DNA of 64,000 nucleotides from Panacagrimonas sp046594215 (GCA_046594215.1 JBKJPX010000048.1:12665-76664), one strand, 5' to 3'; shown: positions 42,411 through 54,145, counted from the first letter of the stretch. Notes: generated from the sequence alone by a model not told the origin. Translations and numbers: made by a program.

Positions 42411-42788
42411 TCAGCCCTTGTTCTTCAGCTCGATCTTGTTATGCACGTCCTTTACGCCGGCCACCGCCTTGGTCGCGGCCCCGGCCTGTTCAATCGAGGC
42501 CTCGTTCGGCACCTTGCCCGACAGCGTCACCACGCCCGCGGTGGATTCGACGTTGATGTGCAGCGACTTCAGATTCTTCTCGCTGAGCAGCGCGGTCTTG
42601 ACCTTGGCGGTCAGCGCGGAATCGGAAAGGTAGTCGCCGGTCTTGTCGGCGGCGGTCTCCACCTTGGTCTCGACTTTTGCCGCGGTGGAAGGCTCCGGCG
42701 CAGGCGCCACAACGTCGGCCGCAAATGTCATCGGAGCGGCGAACGTCAGGCTCAGCAGTGAGGCGGCAAACAGGGTCTTGGTCTTCAT
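42411..42788 (-). CDS. BON-domain periplasmic protein (OsmY-like)
   Basis: This 125-residue protein has the signal KTLFAASLLSLTFAAPMTFAAD, a linker rich in Ala, Glu and Pro, and one BON domain (about 53-123): YLSDSALTAKVKTALLSEKN, INVESTAGVVTLSGKVPNEASIEQA, VKDVHNKIEL. BON domains bind phospholipid or membranes, and OsmY-like proteins respond to osmotic and envelope stress. It lies next to a CsbD-like stress gene on the same strand, with 120 bases between. Confidence 0.88.
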   Translation of the reverse strand: MKTKTLFAASLLSLTFAAPMTFAADVVAPAPEPSTAAKVETKVETAADKTGDYLSDSALTAKVKTALLSEKNLKSLHINVESTAGVVTLSGKVPNEASIEQAGAATKAVAGVKDVHNKIELKNKG

Positions 42789-42908
42789 GGGTGCGGATCT
42801 CCTATTCGGCGGACGACGGCGATCAGCGCCAGTGTCCGTCAGGGTGATCGAGTCCTCAGTGACTCGGGTCGGCTGCAGACGAAGCAGTCGCCGTGCCTTG
42901 GAAATCGC

Positions 42909-43199
42909 TCAAAGTCCCGCGGCGGCGCGTTCGCGCGCCGTCACGGCCGAGGTGTCACGGCGCGGTATGGCCTGCGCCCGCTTCTTGGGAGCCGTGACCT
43001 CTTCGAGCTTCGTCATGAAGCTGCGAATCTGCTCCTGGGCCTGCTCGCGTGCGACGCCATAGCGTTCCTGGATAGCGCCAGCCAGGCGATCGAAGTCGCC
43101 CTCGATACGAAGCCAGTCGTCTTGGGTCAGCTGCCCCCATTCGTGCTTGGCCTTGCCGGTCAACTGCTTGAGCTGACCCTTCAGGGTGGTGCTGTTCAT
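42909..43199 (-). CDS. CsbD-like stress protein
   Basis: This 96-residue protein begins MNSTTLKGQLKQLTGKAKHEWGQLTQDDWLRIEGDFDRLAGAIQERYG, the CsbD-family helical hairpin, but with an extra helical tail (REQAQEQIRSFMTKLEEV) and a basic end. CsbD proteins are general stress-response proteins without known biochemical activity. The ATG follows AGGAGAACACG. It is upstream of the BON gene. Confidence 0.82.
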   Translation of the reverse strand: MNSTTLKGQLKQLTGKAKHEWGQLTQDDWLRIEGDFDRLAGAIQERYGVAREQAQEQIRSFMTKLEEVTAPKKRAQAIPRRDTSAVTARERAAAGL

Positions 43200-43317
43200 C
43201 GTGTTCTCCTGGATGCGGGTCATGACGGTTCGTCACGATTCCACCCTGATCCGCGGCGATGAACTCGGGGTTAACACTGGAGATCTGGTGTTGCGAAGTG
43301 CACGCGACGCCCAGAAT

Positions 43318-44112
43318 TCATCCAAAAATCACCGCACTTTGCCGGGACAGCGCCACCGGCTCGCCCGAGGGACTCCACAGGGTCGCCGTCTGGAACGCGT
43401 ATCCGTCACCAGCCGCCGTCGCCTCGGCATCCATGAGCCACCAGTCCCTGCCTGACGGCAACCAGCGGTCGCACAGAAACTCGAGCGTCCAGCTCAGGGA
43501 ACTCGCGGGCGCGACTGACTTCAGCACCGAGATCGCGGGGGAAGGGATCGTATCGGCGATCGCGATGACCAGCGATTCGTCCACCACCGGCTCGTCGATG
43601 TAGCGCACATAGATCTGCGTGCGCGGCTCCGCGCCGCCGCAGAATGGAAAAGCACCTGAAGCCCATCGCTGTTCGACGTAATTCGTGAACGTGGGCGAGA
43701 TTCCTGAAACGCGCGGAATCTGCTTGGAATGCTCCGCATCGAGCGGGACGACCGGACGAGGCGGTGCGATGCGCAGCATCGAGTGGCGCGCCCGTCCGAA
43801 CACGGCGAGCGCGGTGCACATCACCTGGTCTGCGTCGACGATTTGCGCCTCGATGTGGACGGCAGACTTGCCGGTTCTGAGCACGCGAGAGCGGATCACC
43901 AGGCGCGCAGGAAAAACGGGGCCGACGAAGGTGACCTGCAGCGTACGCAGGGGGAGGTCGGGTTCGACGCGGCTGCGCATCGCGCGTACCAGCAGCGCCG
44001 CTTGCAGCCCGCCGAACAGGGTGCGGCCTTGGGTCCAGTCCTGCAGCGGAGCGTCGACGACGTGTCGGTCACCTTCGGATCGGAGCGCCGCGACGATTTC
44101 GGTCAGCAGCAT
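43318..44112 (-). CDS. TesB-like acyl-CoA thioesterase family protein (double hotdog)
   Basis: This 264-residue protein has two hotdog folds. The first has GRTLFGGLQAALLVRAMRSRV, LRTLQVTFVGPVFPARLVIRSRVLRTGKSAVHIEAQI; the second has RYIDEPVVDESLVIAIADTIPSPAIS, SLSWTLEFLCDR and AEATAAGDGYAFQTATLWSPSGEPVALSRQSAVIFG. This is typical of TesB/PaaI-like acyl-CoA thioesterases that release free acids from acyl-CoA. It lies 18 bases after serA on the same strand. The substrate length is unknown. Confidence 0.82.
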   Translation of the reverse strand: MLLTEIVAALRSEGDRHVVDAPLQDWTQGRTLFGGLQAALLVRAMRSRVEPDLPLRTLQVTFVGPVFPARLVIRSRVLRTGKSAVHIEAQIVDADQVMCTALAVFGRARHSMLRIAPPRPVVPLDAEHSKQIPRVSGISPTFTNYVEQRWASGAFPFCGGAEPRTQIYVRYIDEPVVDESLVIAIADTIPSPAISVLKSVAPASSLSWTLEFLCDRWLPSGRDWWLMDAEATAAGDGYAFQTATLWSPSGEPVALSRQSAVIFG

Positions 44113-44130
44113 GCGCGCACCAGCGAAAAA

Positions 44131-45366
44131 CTAGTTGAGAAGGCGAGTGCGCAGGGTGCCGGCGATCGCGGAGAGCCGATCGCGCAGGGCGCGACCCTGG
44201 TCTTCGGTCGCATCGACGTCGATCACCACGTAGCCGACCTGACCGGTCGTCTGCAGGTACTGCGCGTCGATGTTCACGCCGCTCTCGGAGAACGCGTTGT
44301 TGATCTGCGTGAGCATGCCGGGCCGATTCTCGTGGATGTGCAGCAGTCGGCGGCTGCCCGTGTGCTCCGGCAGCGAGACCTCCGGAAAATTCACGGCGGA
44401 GAGCGTGGAGCCGTTGTCGCTGTAGCGGATCAGTTTCGCCGCCACCTCGATGCCGATGTTCTCCTGCGCCTCGAGCGTGCTGCCGCCCACATGCGGCGTC
44501 AGGATGACGTTGTCCATGCCCACCAGTTCGGACACGAACCTGTCCTCGTTGCCCTTTGGCTCGACCGGGAAGACATCGACCGCCGCACCCGCGACGTGCT
44601 TGATCCTGAGCGCCGCGGCCAGCGCCGGGATGTCCACGACGGTGCCGCGAGAGGCGTTGATGAACACCGCGCCCTTCTTCATGCGCGCGAGTTCTTCGGC
44701 GCCGATCATGTCTCTGGTCGCGGGGGTTTCCGGCACGTGCAGCGAAACCACGTCCGAACGCTCGAGCAGGTCGGACAGGTTGGCGGCAGGCGAGGCGTTG
44801 CCCAGCGCGAGCTTGGTCTCGACGTCATGGAAGATCACCCGCATGCCCAGGCTCTCCGCCAACACGCCGATCTGCGTGCCGATGTGCCCGTAGCCGACGA
44901 TGCCCAGCGTCTTGCCGCGCACCTCGTAGCTGCCCGCCGCAGACTTCGACCAGCCGCCGCGGTGACACTCCATGTTCTTCTCGGGAATGCGGCGCATCAG
45001 CAGAATCGCCTCGGCCAGCACCAGCTCGGCCACGCTGCGCGTGTTCGAGTAGGGCGCGTTGAAGACGGGGATGCCGCGCGCCTGCGCGGCGTCGAGCGCG
45101 ACCTGGTTGGTGCCGATGCAGAAGCAGCCCACGGCCATCAGGCGGCGCGAATTCTGGAACATTTCCGCGGTGAGGTTGCTGCGCGAGCGGATGCCCACGA
45201 TGTGCGCCTCGGCCACGCGTTCGGCGAGCTGCGCCTCGGGGAGCGACTTCTCGTGGAACTCGATCTGCGTGTACCCCGCCGCTTTGAGGCTTCTCACAGC
45301 GGTCTGGCTGACGCCCTCCAGCAACAGGATGCGAATGTCGCCGCGAGGGAACGAAGTCTTGTTCAT
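44131..45366 (-). CDS. serA: D-3-phosphoglycerate dehydrogenase
   Basis: This 411-residue enzyme matches E. coli SerA in length and architecture. It has a substrate domain, an NAD-binding Rossmann loop, GIVGYGHIGTQIG, the catalytic Arg/Glu/His segments (VFINASRGTVVD, PHVGGSTLEAQENIG), and a C-terminal ACT domain (about 335-411: LLHIHENRPGMLTQINNAFSESGVNI). It oxidises 3-phosphoglycerate for serine synthesis and is likely feedback-inhibited by serine through the ACT domain. Confidence 0.94.
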   Translation of the reverse strand: MNKTSFPRGDIRILLLEGVSQTAVRSLKAAGYTQIEFHEKSLPEAQLAERVAEAHIVGIRSRSNLTAEMFQNSRRLMAVGCFCIGTNQVALDAAQARGIPVFNAPYSNTRSVAELVLAEAILLMRRIPEKNMECHRGGWSKSAAGSYEVRGKTLGIVGYGHIGTQIGVLAESLGMRVIFHDVETKLALGNASPAANLSDLLERSDVVSLHVPETPATRDMIGAEELARMKKGAVFINASRGTVVDIPALAAALRIKHVAGAAVDVFPVEPKGNEDRFVSELVGMDNVILTPHVGGSTLEAQENIGIEVAAKLIRYSDNGSTLSAVNFPEVSLPEHTGSRRLLHIHENRPGMLTQINNAFSESGVNIDAQYLQTTGQVGYVVIDVDATEDQGRALRDRLSAIAGTLRTRLLN

Positions 45367-45539
45367 GTGGGTGGTAGTGCCGCCAGTCCGCGCTTTTTGC
45401 GGGCGCGGACTATGCCATAGCGAAGGGTCCGCGATCAGCCTTGGTTAAGCTTGCCTGCCTACCGTGCCGCATCCCCTGAGCTCGGGCGTGTCACGTCCGC
45501 TACGGGGTACGACGATGCAATTTTCCAAGGAGAGTAAAC

Positions 45540-45764
45540 ATGACCATTCGTAATGCCGCACTGCTCGCCGTCCTGAGTCTTGGGCTGGCCGTTTCCGCCT
45601 GCAAGAAGAACCACGAGAGCACGACAGAGAACATGAAGGACGCCATCGGCGACGCCACCAACTCGCGCGACCACGAGAAGCTCAAGGACGCGGGCGAAGA
45701 CATGAAAGACGCGGCTCACGACGCCGCCGACGGCGTCAAGGACGCGGTGAAGGGCGACAACTAA
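45540..45764 (+). CDS. Small charged lipoprotein with KDA repeats
   Basis: This 74-residue protein has a lipoprotein signal, LLAVLSLGLAVSAC, followed by a short helical tail with repeated K-D-A segments (MKDAIGDATN, LKDAGEDMKDAAHDAADGVKDAVK). The 11-residue-like repeat resembles LEA/YtxH-type stress proteins. The function is unknown. The ATG has a strong AAGGAGAGTAAAC site. A hairpin follows, before the convergent mutS. Confidence 0.75.
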   Translation: MTIRNAALLAVLSLGLAVSACKKNHESTTENMKDAIGDATNSRDHEKLKDAGEDMKDAAHDAADGVKDAVKGDN

Positions 45765-45810
45765 GCAGGTCGAGGCAGCGTCGGGGCGATCAGGTCCCGG
45801 CGCATCATGG

Positions 45811-45838
45811 AACCGCCGGCCCTTCGTGGCCGGCGGTT
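45811..45838. terminator. Bidirectional hairpin between convergent genes
   Basis: AACCGCCGGCC (45811-45821) pairs perfectly with GGCCGGCGGTT (45828-45838) around a CTTCGT loop. It lies between the small lipoprotein gene (plus) and mutS (minus). There is no long T tract on either side. Confidence 0.6.
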
Positions 45839-45860
45839 CTGCGTAGGGGGCCCTGGACGC

Positions 45861-48410
45861 TCAGCGCTCGCGCTTGAGCCTGTAAAGCCAGTCCAAGGCA
45901 TCGCGTGGCGTCATCGCGTCGGGGTCGAGCGCGTCGAGAAGCTTGAGCGCCGGTGACGGCGGCGCCTCGAATAACGACATCTGCGGCCTGGATTCGACGG
46001 CCTGCGCGGGCGCCGGCTGCGGTGTTCGCTCCAGTTCCGCAAGGTAGGTCCGCGCCGCGGCCACTACCGACGCAGGCACGCCCGCCAGCGCCGCGACCTG
46101 CAGTCCGTAGCTTCGGTTCGCCGGTCCTTCCTTCACCGTGTGCAGGAACACCAGCCGCTCGCCGTACTCCGCGGCATCCAGGTGGATGTTCGCCACGCCC
46201 GGAACGCCATCGGCCAGTCGCGTGAGCTCGAAATAGTGAGTGGCAAACAATGTCAGCGCACGCGTCTGGCGCGCGAGGTGTTCGGCGCAGGCACGTGCCA
46301 GCGACAGTCCGTCATAGGTCGAGGTGCCGCGACCGATCTCATCCATGAGCACCAGCGACGCAGCGGTGGCGTTGTGCAGGATGTTCGCGGTCTCGGTCAT
46401 CTCGACCATGAACGTCGATTGCCCGGAGGCGAGATCGTCACGCGAACCGATGCGGGTGAAGATGCGATCGACCGGGCCGATGCGTGCGAGATCCGCGGGC
46501 ACGAAGCTGCCGGCATGCGCCATCAGCACGATCAGCGCGACCTGTCGCATGAACGTGGACTTGCCGCCCATGTTCGGCCCGGTGATGACGAGCAGGCGAC
46601 GATCAGCGTCGAGCTGCAGATCGTTGGGCACGAAGGGCGCCTCGGACTGGCGCTCGACCACGAGGTGACGACCCGCGCGGATGTCGATACCGACCGCGCC
46701 ATCGAGCTGTGGACGCGAGAGGTTCAGTCGCTTCGCGGCGTCCGCGAGGTTGGCCAGCACGTCGATCTCGGCCAGGCCCTGCGCTGCCGACTGCAGCCCA
46801 CCGAGCCGCACGAGCAGGCAATCGAGGAGGTTCTCGTACAGCTGCTTCTCGCGCGCCAGCGCCCGGTCCTTGGCTGACAGGACCTGGTCCTCGAAGCCCT
46901 TGAGCTCCTCGGTGATGTAGCGCTCGTAGTTGGTCAGCGTCTGCCGGCGCGTGTACTCGGCAGGCACCTTGGCTGCGTGGCTCTTGCCGATCTCGATGTA
47001 GAAACCGTGGACGCGGTTGTAGCCGACCTTCAGAGACTCGATGCCGGACCGTGCGCGCTCGCGCGCCTCGAGTTCGAGCAGGAAGCCGTCGGCATGGGTC
47101 GAGAGCCCCCGCAGCTCATCTAGCGTGGTGTCGTAGCCCTCGCGGAACACGCCGCCGTCGCGCACCGTCAACGGCGGGCTGTCGGACAGGGCGCCGGCGA
47201 GCAGGCCCGCCAGTTCGTCGTGCTGGCCCAGGCGATCGTGAAGCTGGGCGATGCGGGCGCCGTCGATCTGCGCAAGGCGCGCGCGCAGCCCGGGAAGCGC
47301 GGCGAGGGTGTCGCGCAAACCCGTGAGATCGCGCGGTCGCGCGCTGCGCAGCGCGACGCGCGCCAGAATGCGCTCGAGATCGGCGATGTTGCGCAGCGGC
47401 TGGCGCAGATCGTCGCTCGCGCCATCTAGCATCAGGGCGTCGATGGCGTCGTAGCGGGCGAGGAGTTCGGCGCGATCACGGATCGGCCGCAGCAGCGCGC
47501 GGGTCAGTGCGCGCGAACCCATCGGAGTGGCGCAGTCGTCGAGCACCGCGAGCAGCGTGTGCTCGGTTTCGCCCGCCAACGTCCGATCGATCTCGAGATT
47601 GCGCCGAGTGGCGGGATCCAGGATCAGGGTGTCCTCGGGCGCCTCGACGCGCAGGCCCGCGATGTGGGCGAGCTGGGTCTTCTGTGTTTCCTGCACGTAC
47701 TGCAACAGCGCGCCCGCCGCACCGATCGCAGCCGTCAGGTCCTCGCATCCGAAGCCGCGCAGGTTCGGCGTGCCGAATTGGGTACACAGCAGGCGCTGCG
47801 CCGACGCGGGATCGAAATGCCAGGCCGGCCGCGACGTGGACGGCAGTTCCCCGACCGGCAGGCCCGCGTCCGCGGCCAGCAGCATCTCGCTGGGCGCCAC
47901 GCGCGACAGTTCGGCGGCGAAGTCACGTGCCGAGCCGGTTTCGCTGACTGCGAAACGACCGGACGACAGTTCCAGCCAGGCCAGCCCGAAGCGATCACCG
48001 ATCGCACAGGCTGCCGCCAGCACGCTCGCGCGACGCGGATCGAGCAGCACCTCGTCGGTCGCGGTGCCCGGCGTGACGATGCGCACGATCTCGCGGCGAA
48101 CCGGGCCCTTGTCGACGCCGACTTCGCCGACCTGTTCGGCGATGGCCGCGGACTCGCCGAGTCGGATCAGCCGTGAGAGATAGGTGTCGAGCTGGTGGTA
48201 GGGCACGCCGGCCATCACCACGGGCGCGCCGCCCGACTCGCCACGCCGGGTCAGCGTGATGTTGAGCAGGCGTGCGGCCTTGCGCGCGTCGTCGTGGAAC
48301 ACTTCGTAGAAGTCGCCCATGCGAAACAGCAACAACAGTTCCGGCACCTGGGCCTTGAGCGCCAGGTACTGCTGCATCATCGGTGTGTGGGCGGCGGCGG
48401 TTGCCGACAT
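45861..48410 (-). CDS. mutS: DNA mismatch repair protein MutS
   Basis: This 849-residue protein, close to E. coli MutS in length, has the mismatch-binding F-x-E motif (GDFYE) near residue 33. It has the connector and lever domains, then the ATPase with Walker A GPNMGGKST, DEIGRGTSTYDG and THYFELT. It recognises mispairs and recruits MutL. It is divergent from cysS, with 132 bases between start codons. Confidence 0.96.
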   Translation of the reverse strand: MSATAAAHTPMMQQYLALKAQVPELLLLFRMGDFYEVFHDDARKAARLLNITLTRRGESGGAPVVMAGVPYHQLDTYLSRLIRLGESAAIAEQVGEVGVDKGPVRREIVRIVTPGTATDEVLLDPRRASVLAAACAIGDRFGLAWLELSSGRFAVSETGSARDFAAELSRVAPSEMLLAADAGLPVGELPSTSRPAWHFDPASAQRLLCTQFGTPNLRGFGCEDLTAAIGAAGALLQYVQETQKTQLAHIAGLRVEAPEDTLILDPATRRNLEIDRTLAGETEHTLLAVLDDCATPMGSRALTRALLRPIRDRAELLARYDAIDALMLDGASDDLRQPLRNIADLERILARVALRSARPRDLTGLRDTLAALPGLRARLAQIDGARIAQLHDRLGQHDELAGLLAGALSDSPPLTVRDGGVFREGYDTTLDELRGLSTHADGFLLELEARERARSGIESLKVGYNRVHGFYIEIGKSHAAKVPAEYTRRQTLTNYERYITEELKGFEDQVLSAKDRALAREKQLYENLLDCLLVRLGGLQSAAQGLAEIDVLANLADAAKRLNLSRPQLDGAVGIDIRAGRHLVVERQSEAPFVPNDLQLDADRRLLVITGPNMGGKSTFMRQVALIVLMAHAGSFVPADLARIGPVDRIFTRIGSRDDLASGQSTFMVEMTETANILHNATAASLVLMDEIGRGTSTYDGLSLARACAEHLARQTRALTLFATHYFELTRLADGVPGVANIHLDAAEYGERLVFLHTVKEGPANRSYGLQVAALAGVPASVVAAARTYLAELERTPQPAPAQAVESRPQMSLFEAPPSPALKLLDALDPDAMTPRDALDWLYRLKRER

Positions 48411-48542
48411 GCGGGCGTGGTAGTGGGGGCGTCGCGGGAGCGCGAATCTTAGCGGCAGGCCGCGGCATCGGGCGTGAGTCCGCGCTGCGAAGGAAGTGAC
48501 AGGTCGGTATCCTTGCGCGGCTTCCTAGCCAGCCGAGCCCCG

Positions 48543-49922
<1,380 letters not shown>

Positions 49923-49935
49923 TCTGCTCCCGCTC

Positions 49936-49959
49936 CCCCGCGCACGAAGCCGCGCGGGG
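49936..49959. terminator. GC-rich hairpin between convergent genes
   Basis: CCCCGCGC (49936-49943) pairs with GCGCGGGG (49952-49959) around an eight-base loop, with flanking CTC/GAG that can extend the stem past a bulge. It lies between cysS (ends 49922, plus) and the DUF4864 gene (ends 49972, minus). There is no T tract. Confidence 0.35.
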
Positions 49960-49971
49960 AGAGGGACGACA

Positions 49972-50481
49972 TCAGGCCCCGTACTGCGACGGCGTCTCGG
50001 GACCCGGCCCTGGTTGCCCCGGCCCTTCCTGCTCCTGGTCCGGGCTGAACACGGCATCGGCCATCCAGCAGCCGTGACATTCGGGCAGGTCCTGCTTCGA
50101 CAGCACGAAGACGTAGCGATGCGGCTGATCATCGCTGCCGGCCACTTCCACCGGCACCATCGCCCGCTGGCCGTCGATCAGGGGCGCGCCAGCGCGGGCA
50201 GCACGGTAACCCAGCAGGTCCGGAAAACCTTCCTTGATAACGGTGCGGAAGCTTTCCAGCGGGCCGGTCTTCTCGCGGTTGCCCGGCGACGAGAACTTGT
50301 ACAGCTCGGCGATGCCCTGATCGTTGCCCTTCTTGAGCGCCGAGAGCATGGCCTCGACGACCTGCGGTGGGTCGAGGTTGGGCTGCGGGCCCCGTGCGGC
50401 GGCGTCCTGCGCGGGCGCCGACCCTGTCGCCAGAACCATGGCCAGACCGCTGAACAGCACAAGGAGGCGCGACCGGGTCAT
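49972..50481 (-). CDS. DUF4864 exported protein
   Basis: This 169-residue protein has the signal LLVLFSGLAMVLATGSAPAQ. The mature domain has VVEAMLSALKKGNDQGIAELYKFSSPGNREKTGPLESFRTVI, the SPGN-x-x-x-TGP-x-x-F pattern of DUF4864, then YVFVLSKQDLPECHGCWMADAV with a close Cys pair. The Pro/Gly/Gln-rich tail is disordered. The function is unknown. It is divergent from the M48 protease gene. Confidence 0.7.
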   Translation of the reverse strand: MTRSRLLVLFSGLAMVLATGSAPAQDAAARGPQPNLDPPQVVEAMLSALKKGNDQGIAELYKFSSPGNREKTGPLESFRTVIKEGFPDLLGYRAARAGAPLIDGQRAMVPVEVAGSDDQPHRYVFVLSKQDLPECHGCWMADAVFSPDQEQEGPGQPGPGPETPSQYGA

Positions 50482-50597
50482 CGTGAATTCTCGAAAGGGA
50501 GTCTGGATGTCATACGCATTCATCGCGAGTCTGGTTGCAGGCGCAGTACCATACGGGCACCGCTGCACCTTACGCTGGTCTCTTCAGGACTTCATCC

Positions 50598-51386
50598 ATG
50601 CGCCATCTCGCCGTCCTCGCCTTCACGGCACTGCTCGCGGCCTGCGCCACGTCGCCGCTCGGCCGCAGCCAGTTCATCCTGATTTCCGATGACTCGATCA
50701 ATGCGGAGGGCGTGACTTCTTTCCAGCAGATGCAGAAGGAACTGCCGCAGACGAAGAACGCTCGCACGACGCAGTACGTGCGCTGCGTGGCCGACAGCGT
50801 CACGCGCCAGGTCCCGACCCTGCGCGAGAAGGGCCAGCTGGCCGTCCCCGAGGCCTGGGAAGTCAGCGTGTTCGAGAGCGATGACGTGAACGCCTTCGCG
50901 CTGCCGGGCGGCAAGATCGGCGTGTTCACCGGCCTGCTCAAGATCGCCAGCACGCAGGATCAGCTCGCGGCGGTGATCGGGCACGAGGTGTCGCACGTGC
51001 TGGCACGCCACTCGGCAGAGCGCGCCTCAGCCAACATCCCGGCACAGATCGGCGGCGCGTTCGCGTCAGCGTACGGCGTGGGCCAGCTTTACAGCATGGG
51101 CGTGGGCGCGCTGTTCCTTCTGCCGTACTCGCGCAGCCACGAATCTGAGGCGGACCTGCTCGGCCTGGACCTCATGGCCTCCGCGGGCTTCGATCCCCGC
51201 CAGGCCGTGGTGCTGTGGCAGAACATGGCGAAGTCGGGCGGTCAGAAGCCGCCGGAGATCCTGTCCACGCATCCGTCCGACGAGACGCGAATGGAAGATC
51301 TCAACAAGCGCATGAAGACCGCGCTCGATCTCTACGTGGCGGCAAAGGGCCGGGGTCTGAACCCGAAGTGCGGTTCAAGCGGTTGA
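50598..51386 (+). CDS. M48-family metalloprotease lipoprotein
   Basis: This 262-residue protein has a lipobox, LAFTALLAAC. It has VFESDDVNAFALPGGKIGVFTGLL, the zinc motif GHEVSHVLARHSAE (HExxH) and the third ligand region SRSHESEADLLGLDLMASAGFDP (E-x-x-x-D). This is the HtpX/BepA-like periplasmic M48 group that degrades misfolded outer-membrane proteins. AGGACTTCATCC precedes the ATG. Confidence 0.9.
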   Translation: MRHLAVLAFTALLAACATSPLGRSQFILISDDSINAEGVTSFQQMQKELPQTKNARTTQYVRCVADSVTRQVPTLREKGQLAVPEAWEVSVFESDDVNAFALPGGKIGVFTGLLKIASTQDQLAAVIGHEVSHVLARHSAERASANIPAQIGGAFASAYGVGQLYSMGVGALFLLPYSRSHESEADLLGLDLMASAGFDPRQAVVLWQNMAKSGGQKPPEILSTHPSDETRMEDLNKRMKTALDLYVAAKGRGLNPKCGSSG

Positions 51387-51474
51387 GGCGGCGGTTAGGG
51401 GCGGGGCGGCGGGCGCACCGCGCACGAATCACCCCGCTGATCTGACCCGGTGGCCCGCTGCGCACGCTGCTGCG

Positions 51475-52470
<996 letters not shown>

Positions 52471-52477
52471 GCGGCCA

Positions 52478-52969
52478 TCACTCCAGCAGCGAGCGCAGCA
52501 TCCATGCTGTCTTCTCGTGCACCTGGAGGCGCTGCGTCAGCAGGTCGGCCGTGGGTTCGTCGTTGGCCGAGTCGGCCAGCGGAAACACGGAGCGCGCGGT
52601 GCGGGCGCAGGCCTCGTGGCCCTTGACGAGCAGCCGGACCATGTTCATCGCCTCCGGCTGGCCGTCGGTCTCCTCGATCGAGGACAGTGCGGCGTACTGC
52701 CTGTAGGTACCGGGCGCCGGAAAACCCAGCGCGCGGATGCGCTCGGCCACGAGGTCCACCGCCAACGCGGCCTCGGTGTAATGGGTCTCGAACATAAGGT
52801 GCAGCGTGTTGAACATCGGACCCGTCACGTTCCAGTGGAAGTTATGGGTCTTCAGGTACAGCGTGTATTCGTCCGCGAGCAGGCGCGACAGGCCGTCTGC
52901 GATGCCCTGGCGCTGAGCCTTCTCAATGCCGATGTCGATCTTCGCGGCTTTTTCTTTCTTCTTGGCCAT
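52478..52969 (-). CDS. dps: Dps/ferritin-like DNA-binding protein
   Basis: This 163-residue protein has a lysine-rich N-terminal tail (MAKKKEKAAK) for DNA contact and the Dps four-helix bundle. The ferroxidase ligands are in LKTHNFHWNVTGPMFNTLHLMFETHY and VDLVAERIRALG. A dodecamer stores iron and protects DNA from peroxide. GGAGAGTGTTG precedes the ATG. The ABC ATPase gene follows 7 bases downstream. Confidence 0.92.
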   Translation of the reverse strand: MAKKKEKAAKIDIGIEKAQRQGIADGLSRLLADEYTLYLKTHNFHWNVTGPMFNTLHLMFETHYTEAALAVDLVAERIRALGFPAPGTYRQYAALSSIEETDGQPEAMNMVRLLVKGHEACARTARSVFPLADSANDEPTADLLTQRLQVHEKTAWMLRSLLE

Positions 52970-53115
52970 CAACACTCTCCGGTTGCGTCGCGACAACCTT
53001 ATGCGCACGCGGCCCGATTTGAAAATGAATCGTCGTGATCAAGCTCATCGGCCGCGGCTATGAGTCGAGGCCAGCCAGCCGGCTTCGGCGTGACCTGCGG
53101 AGCCGCGCGGTGCGC

Positions 53116-54024
53116 TCACTGCACCTCGAGACGGTAGCGTCCGGGGGTGGTTCCGACGGCCTGCCGGAACGACTGCGAGAAGTGCGCCTGGTTGGAAAAG
53201 CCGCTCTGCAGCGCGATGTCGGCCAGCGCCAGATTCGTGTGCTGCAGCAGCGTCTGCGCTCTGGCGATGCGCCGCTGGGTGAGGTAGCGGTGCGGCGACA
53301 GACCGGTGGCTTTCTGAAAGGCTTCGGCGAAGTAGGTGCGGCTCAGGCCCGCGTGCTCGGCGAGTGACTGCAAGGTGATGCCGCTCTCGACACGGGCTTC
53401 CATGAGATCCAGGGTGCGCCGCAACCGGTGGCGCGACAGGCCGCCGCGCGCGTCCGACGGCCCCGGCGCGGAGGCGGGGTTGCGCAGCAGGTGCAGCGCC
53501 AGCATGTCGGAGATCGCGTCGGCATATAGCGAGCCGCGCTGGGCCGGGCCGCCGAGTTCGTCGGCCAGCGCCGTGATCGAGGCCGCCAGCAGGGGATCGG
53601 CGACGCACTGGAAGCGCAACAGTTCGGTCGCCGGTTTGTGGTCCCCGACCGTGGAGAAGAAGTTGCTGCCCAGATGAACCGAGTAGGAGTGAACGTCGCC
53701 GCCACCGATGTCCCAGTCCACCGGCATGCCGGCCGGGATGATGGTGACCAGGCCCGGGCGGCTGTGCTGGTTGAGGCTGCGACCCTGACGCACCTTCACC
53801 ACCGGCGAGCCACCCGTGTGGTAGACCAGCGTGGGCTCGGGCAGGGGATCGAAGTGCGCCGCGTTGCAGCGGCCGCGCCACGCGTACAAGGCCACGCTGT
53901 TCCAGCCCGCGGCGTCGCTCGACAGGGTCGGCGTGAACCCGACCGCGCGGCCGATGGCCTGGCCCGTGGCAGCCAGGCCCGCGGCCTCGCCGGCTGTCCG
54001 GGCGGCGTTTGCGTGGATCTCCAT
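53116..54024 (-). CDS. AraC-family transcriptional activator
   Basis: This 302-residue protein has an N-terminal sensor domain (about 30-190) with cupin-like strands (PTLVYHTGGSPVV, GLVTIIPAGMPVDWDIGGGDVHSYSVHLG). A C-terminal pair of AraC helix-turn-helix motifs follows: LQSLAEHAGLSRTYFAEAFQKATGLSPHRYL and LADIALQSGFSNQAHFSQSFRQAVGTTPGRYR. It is divergent from the P450-ferredoxin pair. A direct repeat at 54112-54145 fits an AraC-type site, so it probably activates that pair with the P450 substrate as effector (inference). GCTGGAGGAGAACACG precedes the ATG. Confidence 0.88.
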   Translation of the reverse strand: MEIHANAARTAGEAAGLAATGQAIGRAVGFTPTLSSDAAGWNSVALYAWRGRCNAAHFDPLPEPTLVYHTGGSPVVKVRQGRSLNQHSRPGLVTIIPAGMPVDWDIGGGDVHSYSVHLGSNFFSTVGDHKPATELLRFQCVADPLLAASITALADELGGPAQRGSLYADAISDMLALHLLRNPASAPGPSDARGGLSRHRLRRTLDLMEARVESGITLQSLAEHAGLSRTYFAEAFQKATGLSPHRYLTQRRIARAQTLLQHTNLALADIALQSGFSNQAHFSQSFRQAVGTTPGRYRLEVQ

Positions 54025-54111
54025 CGTGTTCTCCTCCAGCAACCGGCCTTTCCGGCCGTGTCACCCCCATGTCTACACCCCGTGTCGCGCGGCCGCAACA
54101 AGGGCAGTGAC

Positions 54112-54145
54112 CCGACGATTTCGAACAAGCGCCGACGATGTCGAA
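54112..54145. promoter_or_regulatory. AraC-type direct repeat, 20-bp period
   Basis: CCGACGATTTCGAA (54112-54125) and CCGACGATGTCGAA (54132-54145) match at 13 of 14 bases. They are spaced 20 bp start to start, about two helical turns. AraC proteins typically bind two such direct half-sites. The pair lies between the AraC gene (start 54024) and the P450 gene (start 54250). Confidence 0.6.
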
